A stretch of DNA of 64,000 nucleotides, taken from the NCBI RefSeq assembly GCF_030149505.1, contig NZ_JASBRN010000057.1, positions 1 through 64,000 on the forward strand, given 5' to 3'. Both the position numbers and the translations under genes were made by a program. How positions within the stretch are numbered: position 1 is the stretch's first letter; every line of letters starts with the position of its first letter. This stretch comes from Nocardioides sp. GTDB taxonomy: Bacteria; Actinomycetota; Actinomycetes; Propionibacteriales; Nocardioidaceae. The notes below the pieces were generated by a model. That model searched no databases. It was given only the letters and a program-made list of their open reading frames with translations, and was not told the DNA's origin. Positions 18,919-27,910 of the stretch are shown piece by piece.

Positions 18919-19018
18919 GCCTGGGATCCACGGCGCAGGAACCCGGTGAGACTCCGGGGCGGTTCCGCCACTGTGACCGAGCACGCGTGCTCGAAGCCAG
19001 ACACTGGCCGTGGGTGAA
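18919..19018 (+). promoter_or_regulatory. Cobalamin riboswitch 2 (cobN operon)
   Basis: The core motifs CCCGGTGAGACTCCGGGG, CCGCCACTGTGA and GAAGCCAGACACTGG occur in the right order. They are followed by a hairpin CGGGGCGAGAACCCCG (about 19032-19047) that abuts the GGAGGAGGA ribosome-binding site of cobN. This suggests control of translation initiation. Confidence 0.92.
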
Positions 19019-19064
19019 TCCGACCGCTACACGGGGCGAGAACCCCGGAGGAGGACCCCGGCAC

Positions 19065-22000
19065 ATGGCCGCGTCCGTACACGTCTGCCTGCTCTCCACG
19101 TCCGACACGGACCTGCTCTCGGCCCGGGCAAGCGGCGTGAGCTTCGCGCTGGCCAACCCGGCGCGCAGCACGGACACCGAGCTGGACGCGGTGATCGAGG
19201 GAGCCGACCTCGTCGTCGTCCGCCAGCTGGGCTCGCCCCACGACCTGTGGCACGGACTGTCCGCTGTGCGCGCGTCCGGCACTCCCCTGGTCGTCCTGGG
19301 TGGCGAGCAGCAGCCCAGCGCCGAGCTGATGGAGCTCAGCACCGTCCCGATCGGTGTCGCCGCCGAGGCGCACCGCTACCTGGCCGAAGGCGGTCCGGCG
19401 AATCTCGCGCAGATGCACGCCTTCCTCTCCGACACAGTCCTGCTCACCGGCGAAGGGTTCGAGCCACCGGCGGTCGTGCCGTCGTGGGGCTTCGCCGAGC
19501 GGAGCGCCCCCGCCGACGCGTCGCTGCCGAAGGTCGGCATCCTCTACTACCGCGCCCACCAGACCAGCGGCAACACCGCCTTCGCACACGCGCTGGCGGA
19601 CGCCGTGGACGCCACCGGCCGAGGTGTGGGCGTCCCCATCTTCGCTGGCTCGCTGCGGAGCGCCCCCGACGACCTCTTCGACGCCCTTGGTCAGCTCGAC
19701 GCACTCGTGGTGACTGTCTTGGCCGCCGGCGGCAGCGTCCCGGCCTCGGTCAGCGCAGGAGGTGACGACGAGACCTGGGACGTCGAGCGGATCGCCGCCC
19801 TCGACATCCCCGTCCTCCAGGGCCTGTGCCTGACCAGCAGCCGTGAGGAGTGGGAGGCCAACGACGACGGCGTGACCCCGCTGGATTCGGCGAACCAGAT
19901 CGCCATCCCGGAGTTCGACGGACGCATCATCACCGCGCCGTTCTCCTTCAAGGAGATCGACGACGAGGGGCTACCCCGCTACGTCGCCGACCGTGAGCGG
20001 TGTGCCCGCGTCGCCACCATCGCGGTCAACCACGCCCACCTGCGTCACGTCCCGAACGCCGAGAAGAAGATCGCCCTCGTCCTCTCCGCGTACCCCACCA
20101 AGCACTCCCGCATCGGCAACGCCGTGGGCCTTGACACCCCGGTCTCGACCATTCGCCTGCTCCGACGGCTCCGAGACGCCGGGTACGACCTGGGCGGCCC
20201 CGGCGCCGTGCCGGGCCTCGACCTCACCGACGACACCGAGGCCGGCGACACGCTGATCCACGCCATGATCGCGGCCGGCGGCCAGGACGAGGAATGGTTG
20301 ACGTCCGGACAGCTCACTGACGCTCACGTTCGCATCAGCACCGAGCAGTACCGACGCTGGACCGCACATCTTCCCCAGGCTCTGCGCGACGAGATGACCG
20401 AGGCGTGGGGTGAGGCTCCCGGCTCGCTCTTCGTCAACGAGGCCGACGAGATCGTGATCGCCACGCTGGTCGCCGGCAACGTGGTCATCATGATCCAGCC
20501 GCCCCGCGGCTTCGGCGAGAACCCGGTGGCGATCTACCACGACCCTGACCTGGCGCCGACCCACCACTACATGGCGGCCTACCGCTGGTTGGAGGAGTCC
20601 CCGAACTCAGGTGGTTTCGGTGCCCACGCGGTCGTCCATGTCGGCAAGCACGGTTCCCTGGAGTGGCTGCCGGGCAAGAATGCTGCGCTCTCGGCCGAGT
20701 GTGGCACCGATGCCGTGCTGGGCAACCTGCCGCTCTTCTACCCGTTCCTCGTCAACGACCCCGGTGAAGGGGCCCAGGCGAAGCGACGTGCCCACGCCAC
20801 CATCGTCGACCACCTCATCCCGCCGATGGCGCGCGCCGAGACATACGGCGACATCGCCCGTCTCGAGCAACTGCTGGACGAATACGGCAACATCGCCGCG
20901 ATGGACCCGGCCAAGCTGCCCGCCATCCGTGGCGAGATCTGGCAGCTCATGAAGGCCGCGGAGCTGCACCGCGACCTCGGCCTCGACGAGCGCCCCGACG
21001 ACGAGGAGTTCGACGACTTCCTGTTGCACGTCGACGGGTGGCTGTGCGAGATCAAGGACGTCCAGATCCGCGACGGCCTGCACGTCCTGGGGCAGGCACC
21101 CGCGGACGAGGCACTGGTGAACCTGGTCCTGGCTGCGCTGCGCGCCTCCCAGGTCTGGGGCGGGGTGGGTAACGCCGTCCCGGGCCTCCGCTCTGCCCTG
21201 GGCCTGGGCGAGGGAGCGATCACCGCCGAGGTCGACGCCTTCGAGGCCGAGGCGCGCCGACTCGTCGAGGCGCTGGCCGCGGCGGACTGGGACCCCACGG
21301 TCGTGCCCGGGCTCCACGAGGACGCCGGCGTGCAGGCCGCACTCACCTTCGCCGCCGACGAAGTGGTCCCGCGCCTCGCCAGCACCACCGACGAGATGGA
21401 CACGCTCCTGCACGCCCTCGACGGCGGCTACGTGCCCGCCGGGCCCTCCGGCTCACCGCTGCGCGGCCTCGTCAACGTGCTGCCGACCGGCCGCAACTTC
21501 TACACCGTCGACCCTCGCGCCATCCCCTCGCGCCTGGCCTGGCAGACCGGTCAGGCGATGGCCGAGTCCCTCGTGCAGCGCTACCTCGACGAGACCGGCG
21601 AGCATCCCACCTCGGTCGGCCTCTCGGTGTGGGGCACCAGCGCGATGCGTACCTCGGGCGACGACGTCGCCGAGGTGCTGGCGCTGCTCGGTGTCCGTCC
21701 GGAGTGGGACGACATGTCGCGTCGGGTGAACAACCTGCAGGTGATCGACCTGGCTGAGCTGGGCCGCCCGCGCATCGACGTCACCGTCCGGATCTCCGGC
21801 TTCTTCCGGGACGCGTTCCCCCACGTGGTGGCGATGCTGGACGACGCCGTCCAGCTGGTGGCGGACCTGGACGAGCCGGAGGAGATGAACTTCGTGCGCG
21901 CCCACAGCCGGGCCGACCTGGCCCAGCACGGGGACGCCCGCCGGGCCACGACCCGCATCTTCGGCTCGAAGCCGGGCTCCTACGGGGCGGGCATCCTCCA

Positions 22001-22673
22001 GGTGGTCGAGTCGGGCTCCTGGCGCGACGACAACGACCTGGCCGAGGTCTACACCGCGTGGGGCGGCTTCGCCTACGGCCGTGGCCTGGACGGGGTCGCT
22101 GCGGCCGACGACATGCGTACCGCCTACCGCCGGATCAAGGTGGCCGCGAAGAACGTCGACAGCACCGAGCACGACATTGCCGACTCCGACGACTACTTCC
22201 AGTACCACGGCGGCATGGTGGCCACGGTGCGCGCGCTCACGGGCGCCGACCCGAAGGCGTACGTCGGCGACTCCACCTCCCCCGACTCCGTGCGCACCCG
22301 GTCACTGCAGGAGGAGACGAACCGGGTCTTCCGGGCCCGGGTGGTCAATCCGCGCTGGATCGGCGCGATGCAGCGTCACGGCTACAAGGGCGCCTTCGAA
22401 CTGGCGGCCACCGTCGACTACCTGTTCGGGTTCGACGCCACCGCCGGTGTCGTCCACGACTGGATGTACGAGTCGCTGGCGTCCTCGTACGTGTTGGACG
22501 AGACCAACCAGGACTTCCTGCGCACCTCGAACCCGTGGGCGCTGCGCGGCATCGTAGAACGGCTGCACGAGGCCGCCGAGCGCGGCCTCTGGGCCGAGCC
22601 CGACCCGGAGACGCTGGCCCAGTTGCAGAAGGTCTACCTCGAGGTCGAAGGAGACCTGGAGGACGACGCGTGA
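19065..22673 (+). CDS. cobN: Cobaltochelatase subunit CobN
   Basis: A 1202-aa CobN/Mg-chelatase-H family protein that inserts Co2+ into hydrogenobyrinic acid a,c-diamide with ATPase partner subunits. Family segments include GHKGSLEWLPG-type VHVGKHGSLEWLPGKN, NVLPTGRNFYTVDPRAIPS and RISGFFRDAFPHV. The start is ATG 19065, with GGAGGAGGA 9 nt upstream and directly after the riboswitch; the ORF-track start at 18348 is an upstream extension through the riboswitch. The likely partner is the ChlI-ChlD fusion at 32.7-34.8 kb. GTGA overlap with cobF. Confidence 0.96.
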   Translation: MAASVHVCLLSTSDTDLLSARASGVSFALANPARSTDTELDAVIEGADLVVVRQLGSPHDLWHGLSAVRASGTPLVVLGGEQQPSAELMELSTVPIGVAAEAHRYLAEGGPANLAQMHAFLSDTVLLTGEGFEPPAVVPSWGFAERSAPADASLPKVGILYYRAHQTSGNTAFAHALADAVDATGRGVGVPIFAGSLRSAPDDLFDALGQLDALVVTVLAAGGSVPASVSAGGDDETWDVERIAALDIPVLQGLCLTSSREEWEANDDGVTPLDSANQIAIPEFDGRIITAPFSFKEIDDEGLPRYVADRERCARVATIAVNHAHLRHVPNAEKKIALVLSAYPTKHSRIGNAVGLDTPVSTIRLLRRLRDAGYDLGGPGAVPGLDLTDDTEAGDTLIHAMIAAGGQDEEWLTSGQLTDAHVRISTEQYRRWTAHLPQALRDEMTEAWGEAPGSLFVNEADEIVIATLVAGNVVIMIQPPRGFGENPVAIYHDPDLAPTHHYMAAYRWLEESPNSGGFGAHAVVHVGKHGSLEWLPGKNAALSAECGTDAVLGNLPLFYPFLVNDPGEGAQAKRRAHATIVDHLIPPMARAETYGDIARLEQLLDEYGNIAAMDPAKLPAIRGEIWQLMKAAELHRDLGLDERPDDEEFDDFLLHVDGWLCEIKDVQIRDGLHVLGQAPADEALVNLVLAALRASQVWGGVGNAVPGLRSALGLGEGAITAEVDAFEAEARRLVEALAAADWDPTVVPGLHEDAGVQAALTFAADEVVPRLASTTDEMDTLLHALDGGYVPAGPSGSPLRGLVNVLPTGRNFYTVDPRAIPSRLAWQTGQAMAESLVQRYLDETGEHPTSVGLSVWGTSAMRTSGDDVAEVLALLGVRPEWDDMSRRVNNLQVIDLAELGRPRIDVTVRISGFFRDAFPHVVAMLDDAVQLVADLDEPEEMNFVRAHSRADLAQHGDARRATTRIFGSKPGSYGAGILQVVESGSWRDDNDLAEVYTAWGGFAYGRGLDGVAAADDMRTAYRRIKVAAKNVDSTEHDIADSDDYFQYHGGMVATVRALTGADPKAYVGDSTSPDSVRTRSLQEETNRVFRARVVNPRWIGAMQRHGYKGAFELAATVDYLFGFDATAGVVHDWMYESLASSYVLDETNQDFLRTSNPWALRGIVERLHEAAERGLWAEPDPETLAQLQKVYLEVEGDLEDDA

Positions 22674-23422
22674 GTGCCCACGTGCACGTCGTCGGGTTCG
22701 GCACCGGCCCCGACCACCTGACCCGCGACGCCGTCCGCGCGCTGCTGGACACCGACTACGTGCTGGCGGTGCGCAAGCAAGAGGACGACGATCTGCTGAG
22801 AGTACGCCGCGCGATCTGCGAGGAGTTCGAGGTCGAACTGGTCGAGGTGCCCGATCCGCAGCGTGACCGGGACGACCCGACCGACTACCCGGCCGCAGTG
22901 CGCGACTGGCATGCCGCGCGGGTCGCGGCGTTCGCCGACATCCTGGCTGACAGGGGTGGCCGCGCGACCTTCCTGGTGTGGGGCGACCCCTCGCTGTACG
23001 ACTCGACCTTGCGTGTGGTCGAAGGCCTGGCGGCAGATACGCGCCTCGCCGGCCTGACCTGGGACGTGGTGCCCGGCATCAGCGCTCCCCAGCTCCTTGC
23101 TGCCCGCCACCGCGTCGTGCTGCACCCGATCGGCGCGCCTGTACACGTCACCACCGCCCGCCGCCTGCGCGACACGATCGACGAGGGCCAGCGCAACGTG
23201 CTGGTCATGCTCGGTTCCGAGGCCAGCCTTGACCTGCTCGAGAAGCTGCCCGGGTGGACCATCTGGTGGGGGGCCAACCTGGGTTCTGCCGGCGAGGAGC
23301 TGGTCGCGGGGCCGGTGCGCGACGTGCTGCCGCAGGTGCGGGCCGCTCGGGCACGGGCCCGTGAACTCGCGGGCTGGGTCATGGACGTCTACCTGCTGCG
23401 TGACCCGGTGGGGGACGTGTGA
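22670..23422 (+). CDS. cobF: Precorrin-6A synthase (deacetylating), C1-methyltransferase
   Basis: A 250-aa SAM-dependent methylase (CobF) that methylates C-1 of precorrin-5 and releases the acetyl fragment, giving precorrin-6A. Marks are VHVVGFGTGPDHLTRDAVRA, FLVWGDPSLYDST and VVPGISAPQLLAARH. CobF is restricted to the aerobic pathway, so its presence supports an oxygen-dependent route. Start GTG 22670 overlaps the cobN stop as GTGA, with a GGAGG stretch upstream. Its own stop overlaps cobQ as GTGTGA. Confidence 0.94.
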   Translation: MSAHVHVVGFGTGPDHLTRDAVRALLDTDYVLAVRKQEDDDLLRVRRAICEEFEVELVEVPDPQRDRDDPTDYPAAVRDWHAARVAAFADILADRGGRATFLVWGDPSLYDSTLRVVEGLAADTRLAGLTWDVVPGISAPQLLAARHRVVLHPIGAPVHVTTARRLRDTIDEGQRNVLVMLGSEASLDLLEKLPGWTIWWGANLGSAGEELVAGPVRDVLPQVRAARARARELAGWVMDVYLLRDPVGDV

Positions 23423-24915
23423 GCGGATTGCTCGTGGCGGGCACCACCTCGGACGCCGGCAAGTCGGTGGTGACCACCGGCCTGTGCCGGGCCTTCGCGC
23501 GTCGCGGGGTCCGGGTGGCTCCGTACAAGGCCCAGAACATGTCCAACAACTCCATGGTCTGCACGGCCGCCGACGGGGGCACCGCCGAGATCGGCCGTGC
23601 CCAGTGGGTCCAGGCTCTCGCCGCCCGCGTCACCCCTGAGCCCGCCATGAACCCGGTGCTCCTGAAGCCCGGCTCCGACCGGCGAAGTCACGTCGTGGTG
23701 ATGGGGCACCCGGCCGGCGAGGTCTCCGCGACCGACTTCGCGACCGATCGCCGGCACCTCGCACAGGCGGCGCACGCCGCGTACGACGACCTCGCCTCGC
23801 GTTTCGACGTCGTGGTGGCCGAGGGCGCCGGGAGTCCGGCGGAGATCAACCTCCGCTCCAGCGACTACGTCAACATGGGCCTGGCCCGCCACGCGGACCT
23901 GCCGGTGGTGCTGGTCGGCGACATCGACCGGGGCGGTCTCTTCGCCTCGATGTTCGGCACCCTGGCGCTGCTCGAACCCGCGGACCAGGCGTTGCTGGCC
24001 GGCTTCGTGGTCAACAAGTTCCGCGGCGAGCTGGGGCTGCTGCGCCCGGGGCTGGAGCAGCTGGAACGTCTGACCGGACGCCCGGTGCACGGCGTGCTGC
24101 CGTGGCACCCGGATCTGTGGCTCGACTCCGAGGACGCCCTCGACCTCGAGGGCCGCCGCAGCCGTACGGGTGCCCGAGTGCGGGTCGCGGTCGTACGGCT
24201 CCCCCGGATCAGCAACTTCACCGACGTCGACGCGCTCGGCCTCGAACCGGATCTCGACGTCGTCTTCGTCTCCGACCCGCGTGACCTCGCCGACGCCCAC
24301 CTCGTGGTGCTGCCGGGAACCCGCGCCACCATGGACGACCTCGCGTGGCTGCGGTCGCGCGGCCTCGACGCCGCGATCACCGCGCACGCCGCATCGGGCC
24401 GCCCGGTCCTGGGGATCTGCGGCGGGTTCCAGATGTTGGGGCGCAGCGTCCACGACCCGGCGGGCGTCGAAGGGGCCGCCGGCGCGTACGCCGAGGGGCT
24501 GGGTCTGCTGCCGGTGAGCACGACCTTCGCGCCGGAGAAGGCGCTGCGCCTGCCCGCCGGCGAGGCGCTGGGCGCCTCCACCAAAGGCTATGAGATCCAC
24601 CACGGCCGCATCACCCGCGACCCTGACGCCGAGGAGTTCCTGGGTGGCGCCCGCGTGGGTCAGGTGTCCGGCACCATGTGGCACGGCAGCCTGGAGGGTG
24701 ACGCGTTCCGGGCCGCGTTCCTGGCGGAGGTCGCCGACCTGCCGCCGTCGGGCGCGAGCTTCCCCGCTGCCCGGGAACGGCGCATGGAGCTGCTCGCCGA
24801 CCTCGTCGAGGAGCACCTCGACGTCGACGCCCTGCTGGCGCTGGCCCGGGGAGGGGCGCCTGCGTCGCTGCCCGTCCTGACCGTTCCCGCTCTCCCCCGC
24901 GAAGGTGCACGGTGA
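23419..24915 (+). CDS. cobQ: Cobyric acid synthase
   Basis: A 498-aa glutamine- and ATP-dependent amidotransferase that amidates positions b, d, e and g of adenosyl-cobyrinic acid a,c-diamide. The N-terminal dethiobiotin-synthetase-like domain has [17 protein letters not shown] (P-loop) and [10 protein letters not shown]. The C-terminal glutaminase domain has the Cys nucleophile in [11 protein letters not shown] and the His region GYEIHHGR. Length is normal. Start GTG 23419 overlaps cobF and the stop overlaps cobK (GTGA). Confidence 0.95.
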   Translation: MSGLLVAGTTSDAGKSVVTTGLCRAFARRGVRVAPYKAQNMSNNSMVCTAADGGTAEIGRAQWVQALAARVTPEPAMNPVLLKPGSDRRSHVVVMGHPAGEVSATDFATDRRHLAQAAHAAYDDLASRFDVVVAEGAGSPAEINLRSSDYVNMGLARHADLPVVLVGDIDRGGLFASMFGTLALLEPADQALLAGFVVNKFRGELGLLRPGLEQLERLTGRPVHGVLPWHPDLWLDSEDALDLEGRRSRTGARVRVAVVRLPRISNFTDVDALGLEPDLDVVFVSDPRDLADAHLVVLPGTRATMDDLAWLRSRGLDAAITAHAASGRPVLGICGGFQMLGRSVHDPAGVEGAAGAYAEGLGLLPVSTTFAPEKALRLPAGEALGASTKGYEIHHGRITRDPDAEEFLGGARVGQVSGTMWHGSLEGDAFRAAFLAEVADLPPSGASFPAARERRMELLADLVEEHLDVDALLALARGGAPASLPVLTVPALPREGAR

Positions 24916-25637
24916 AGGTTCTGCTGCTCGGCGGCACCGCGGAGGCACGCGACCTCGCCCGCCTCCTCGTCGACGAGCAGGTGGACGTGACCTCATCGCT
25001 CGCCGGCCGGGTGGCGCGCCCGCGGCTGCCGGTGGGCCCGGTCCGCATCGGTGGGTTCGGCGGGGTCGCCGGGCTGTGCGCAACGCTGGCCGCGTACGAC
25101 CTCGTGGTGGACGCGACCCACCCGTTCGCGCGCGGCATGAGCGCCAACGCCGTCGAGGCCTGCACGGCCGAGCAGGTGCCCCTGTTGCGGTTCGAGCGTC
25201 CCGGCTGGGAACGGGACCCTGCCTGGAGGTACGTCCGGACGCACGACGAGGCGGCCACGCTCGCCGGGGAGCTCGGTGAGCGCCCGTTCCTGACCGTCGG
25301 CCGCCAGGAGCTGGCCCGCTTCGTGCCCGCACTGGAGCAGCTCCCCGTCCTGGCCCGGGTCGTCGACGCGCCCGAGGTGGCCCTTCCTGCCTCCTGGCGC
25401 CTGCTCACCAGCCGCGGCCCGTACACGCTCGAGGGCGACCTGGCCGTCATGCGGGAACACGGCACCGACGTCCTGGTGACGAAGGACTCCGGCGGGACGT
25501 ACACCTGGCCCAAGATGCAGGCCACCGCCCAACTGGGCATCCCCGTCGTGGTGGTGGAACGACCGGAGCCGGACCCCCGCGCGCAGGTCGTGCACGCGGT
25601 GGGCCCGGCCCTCGAGTGGGTGCTGGCGCACCGCTGA
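24912..25637 (+). CDS. cobK: Precorrin-6A reductase
   Basis: A 241-aa NADPH-dependent reductase (CobK/CbiJ) converting precorrin-6A to precorrin-6B. The N-terminus [17 protein letters not shown] and the segments [26 protein letters not shown] and VTKDSGG are characteristic. It is the last gene of the riboswitch-2 operon, starting with GTG 24912 inside the cobQ stop. Its stop is one base from the stop of the convergent cbtA gene. Confidence 0.94.
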   Translation: MKVLLLGGTAEARDLARLLVDEQVDVTSSLAGRVARPRLPVGPVRIGGFGGVAGLCATLAAYDLVVDATHPFARGMSANAVEACTAEQVPLLRFERPGWERDPAWRYVRTHDEAATLAGELGERPFLTVGRQELARFVPALEQLPVLARVVDAPEVALPASWRLLTSRGPYTLEGDLAVMREHGTDVLVTKDSGGTYTWPKMQATAQLGIPVVVVERPEPDPRAQVVHAVGPALEWVLAHR

Positions 25638-25638
25638 G

Positions 25639-26424
25639 TCAGGCGACCGCCCTCGGGGTGGTCTCGACCCGTCCGAGCAGCCACGTGAGGGCCATGCCGA
25701 GCGTGGCCCACAGGGCCGCGAGCGTCAGGATCGAGGAGATCCGGAACTCCCACAGCACGTCAGCCGGGAAGTCGCCCAGCTCGTTGACCGCCGGCATGGC
25801 GAGTGCAGCGACGGCGACCACGACGACGTAGCCCACACCGGCCACGACGACGCCCGTCCACGCGCTCCGTTCGGCAGCGAGCCGGCGTCCGAGGACCACG
25901 GCGGCGACCATCGCGACGATCGAGATCAGCGCGAAGGCGAAGTAGTACGCGGTGCGCTCCTCGATGGTGTCACCGCTGCCCACGGCCGGCGGAGCGGCCG
26001 GGTACTTCAGGAAGGGCACCAGCGCGTACGCGACGAACCCGAGGGCGGTCACGAGCGCGGTGGAGGCGACCACCGACAGTCGTCCCAGGCGCCCGGCGAC
26101 GGCGGCGGCGACGAGGGCGATGATGCCGCCCAGGGCGACGCCGATGGCGATGGTCGCGGTGGCCAGGCCCCAGGTCTTCTGGTTGGTGCGGGTGATGCCG
26201 CCCTCCTCGTCGCTGTGAGAGTGAGTGTGGCCCTCCTCGGCGTGGGTGTGGGTGTGCGCCTCGTCCGCGGCGGGCTCGGCGGGAGCCTCCGCGGCTGAGG
26301 CCTCCTCGATGCCGATGGCGGTGTCGATCGGCGGCTCGCCGACCGTGAAGGCCACGACGAAGGCCACGATGCCGGCGATGAGGCCCGCGAGCAGGCCGCG
26401 GACCAGGAATGTACGTGCGTTCAC
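25639..26424 (-). CDS. cbtA: CbtA family cobalt-transport membrane protein
   Basis: A 261-aa membrane protein with about six hydrophobic segments (GLLAGLIAGIVAFVVAF, TATIAIGVALGGIIALVAAAVAG, ALVTALGFVAYALVPFL, FALISIVAMVAAVVLG, GVGYVVVVAVAAL, ILTLAALWATLGMAL). A His-rich loop (HTHTHAEEGHTHSHSDEEG) lies between the first two and probably binds metal. CbtA proteins are predicted cobalt-uptake components that go with CbtB. It lies downstream of cbtB and riboswitch 3, so it should be repressed when B12 is plentiful. Start GTG 26424. Confidence 0.88.
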   Translation of the reverse strand: MNARTFLVRGLLAGLIAGIVAFVVAFTVGEPPIDTAIGIEEASAAEAPAEPAADEAHTHTHAEEGHTHSHSDEEGGITRTNQKTWGLATATIAIGVALGGIIALVAAAVAGRLGRLSVVASTALVTALGFVAYALVPFLKYPAAPPAVGSGDTIEERTAYYFAFALISIVAMVAAVVLGRRLAAERSAWTGVVVAGVGYVVVVAVAALAMPAVNELGDFPADVLWEFRISSILTLAALWATLGMALTWLLGRVETTPRAVA

Positions 26425-26518
26425 TTGTGGTTCCAGTTTCTGTGGTCGTCAACGGGCCGTGCACACAGCACCGCAGGCCGAGGTCGCCGCGTCGCGAACG
26501 GCGCGGGGTCGGCTCGGG

Positions 26519-26537
26519 GCCGTCCCTCAGGGACGGC
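26519..26537 (-). repeat. Perfect 8-bp hairpin between cbtB and cbtA
   Basis: GCCGTCCC and GGGACGGC pair with a 3-nt loop in the 145-nt gap between cbtB and cbtA. With no U-run it may be an mRNA-stability or processing element that sets different levels for the two proteins. Confidence 0.4.
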
Positions 26538-26569
26538 GCGGGTTCAGCAGCCCGGTTCCTGCGACAGAG

Positions 26570-26803
26570 TCAGTGGCAGGGGTAGCCGAGCAGGTGACGA
26601 CCGTCGTGGACCCACTCGTGGATCGCGCTGCCGGCGAAGAGAGAGACGGCGCCCTGGTCGGTGCTGACGAAGAAGACGACCAGGACCGCGAGCAGTCCGG
26701 CGAACAGGGCCCAGGGGGCGAGCTCGCGCAGGTCGACCGTCGGGATCTCGACGGCGGGAATGGCCGTGGCGCCGGAAAGCGGTGCGGCAACAGAGTGCGA
26801 CAT
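26570..26803 (-). CDS. cbtB: CbtB family cobalt-transport accessory protein
   Basis: A 77-aa protein with a single transmembrane helix (LAPWALFAGLLAVLVVFFV, about 27-45). The C-terminus HEWVHDGRHLLGYPCH is rich in His and ends Cys-His, the typical metal-binding tail of CbtB. It is the first gene behind riboswitch 3 and precedes cbtA. ATG 26803 has GAGGA about 8 nt upstream. Small but well supported by motif and context. Confidence 0.9.
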   Translation of the reverse strand: MSHSVAAPLSGATAIPAVEIPTVDLRELAPWALFAGLLAVLVVFFVSTDQGAVSLFAGSAIHEWVHDGRHLLGYPCH

Positions 26804-26827
26804 GTTTCCTCCTCAGGGTTCTGCGCC

Positions 26828-26936
26828 CTGGTGATGTGGGAATGGACGAACGCCTGGGTCTGACTTCACCGACTGACGTCGGTGTCACAGCAGCGCGACT
26901 GTGCCGGATTCACACCGGCTTCCATGGCGTTCGCTC
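26828..26936 (-). promoter_or_regulatory. Cobalamin riboswitch 3 (cbtB-cbtA)
   Basis: Minus-strand core motifs are AAGCCGGTGTGAATCCGGC, CGCGCTGCTGTGA and AAGTCAGACCCAGGCG, with a hairpin CACCGACGTCAGTCGGTG between the last two. A TACGCT -10 (26947-26942) lies just upstream. It ends about 25 nt before the cbtB start. Confidence 0.9.
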
Positions 26937-26996
26937 GCGACAGCGTACGACGTGGAGCGCCCCGGTCCAGCGCCGCCCCACGGACTGGTACGTTGC

Positions 26997-27180
26997 GTGT
27001 CGCCGTGGTGCACGGGAAGCCGGTGGAAGACCGGCGCGGCCCTCGCCACTGTGAGCGCGGAGCTGCGCGACCTCGTCGGTGCTGAGGCACCGAGGCCACT
27101 GGACCGGCAGGTCCGGGAAGGCCCGTCGGGCAGTGTGGATGCGCGAGCCAGGAGACCGGCCACGGCGTGTTCACATCCAC
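26997..27180 (+). promoter_or_regulatory. Cobalamin riboswitch 4 (CbiX-like/ferredoxin gene)
   Basis: Plus-strand core motifs are AAGCCGGTGGAAGACCGGC, CGCCACTGTGAG and, after a long variable arm, GAGCCAGGAGACCGGCC. It begins about 60 nt from riboswitch 3 on the other strand, so the two form a divergent pair. A TACGTT (26991-26996) is a possible -10. The RNA ends about 20 nt before the ATG. Confidence 0.9.
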
Positions 27181-27203
27181 GAGGTGCCTGGAGAACAAGC
27201 CCG

Positions 27204-27893
27204 ATGACCACCCACGTCCTGGTGGGCACGTCGCCCGCCGACGCCACCCGCCACGCCGAGCTCGTGACGACCGCCGGGCAGCTGGGAGCCGACCTGGCCT
27301 TCCTGCAGCTGGCCTCCCCCTCCCTCGGGGAGGTCCTGGACCGGCTCGCCGCCCGGCGCGAGACCTCGGTGACCCTCGTCGGGGTCTCGAGCGGGCTGGG
27401 TGGGCCGGGCGTCTCCTGGCTGCGCCGGATCGCGGCTGACTGGTGGCGCTCGTACGGCGACGGCGCGCCTGAGGTCCGTACGGCCCCCGCGTTCATGGAC
27501 GACGTCCGGGAGTGGAAGGCGCTGGTCGACCTGGCCCGACCCGTCACCCTCGGCGGAGCCGGGCTGACGTCAGCGGCGTGGGAGGACGTCCCCGAGCACC
27601 GTCACCAGGTGCTGGTCTGTCGTGGTCCCAGGTGCACCGTCCGGGGCGCGGAGGACAGCTGGAAGGCGTTGGTGCTGGGTCTGATGCGGGCAGGTCAGGG
27701 GGACGACGACGTCCTCGTCACGCAGACCGGGTGCCAGTTCCCCTGCAACCACGCACCGGTCGTCGCCGTGCAGCCCGACGACGTCTGGTACGGCCGCGTG
27801 GACGAGGCTGCGGCCGACGAGATCGTGGCCACGCACCTCGTAGGCGGCACCCCCGTGGAACGTCTGCGGTTGCCGCGACGTCGTCGGGCCTGA
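27204..27893 (+). CDS. Degenerate CbiX-like chelatase domain fused to a thioredoxin-like [2Fe-2S] ferredoxin
   Basis: A 229-aa protein of unknown function. Residues 1 to about 125 resemble CbiX/SirB cobaltochelatase halves (VLVGTSPADATRHAEL, LAFLQLASPSLGEVLDRLAA), but the HGS start motif and the later His of that family are absent. Residues about 134-215 are a thioredoxin-fold [2Fe-2S] domain with Cys139, Cys144, Cys177 and Cys181 (CRGPRC, GCQFPC) and VWYGRVDE. The gene has its own cobalamin riboswitch, which ties it to B12 metabolism. Possible roles are cobalt handling or electron supply to a cobalamin enzyme; both are inference. ATG 27204 has GGAG at 10 nt. Confidence 0.78.
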   Translation: MTTHVLVGTSPADATRHAELVTTAGQLGADLAFLQLASPSLGEVLDRLAARRETSVTLVGVSSGLGGPGVSWLRRIAADWWRSYGDGAPEVRTAPAFMDDVREWKALVDLARPVTLGGAGLTSAAWEDVPEHRHQVLVCRGPRCTVRGAEDSWKALVLGLMRAGQGDDDVLVTQTGCQFPCNHAPVVAVQPDDVWYGRVDEAAADEIVATHLVGGTPVERLRLPRRRRA

Positions 27894-27910
27894 GCCCGCC
27901 TCGCGTTCCC

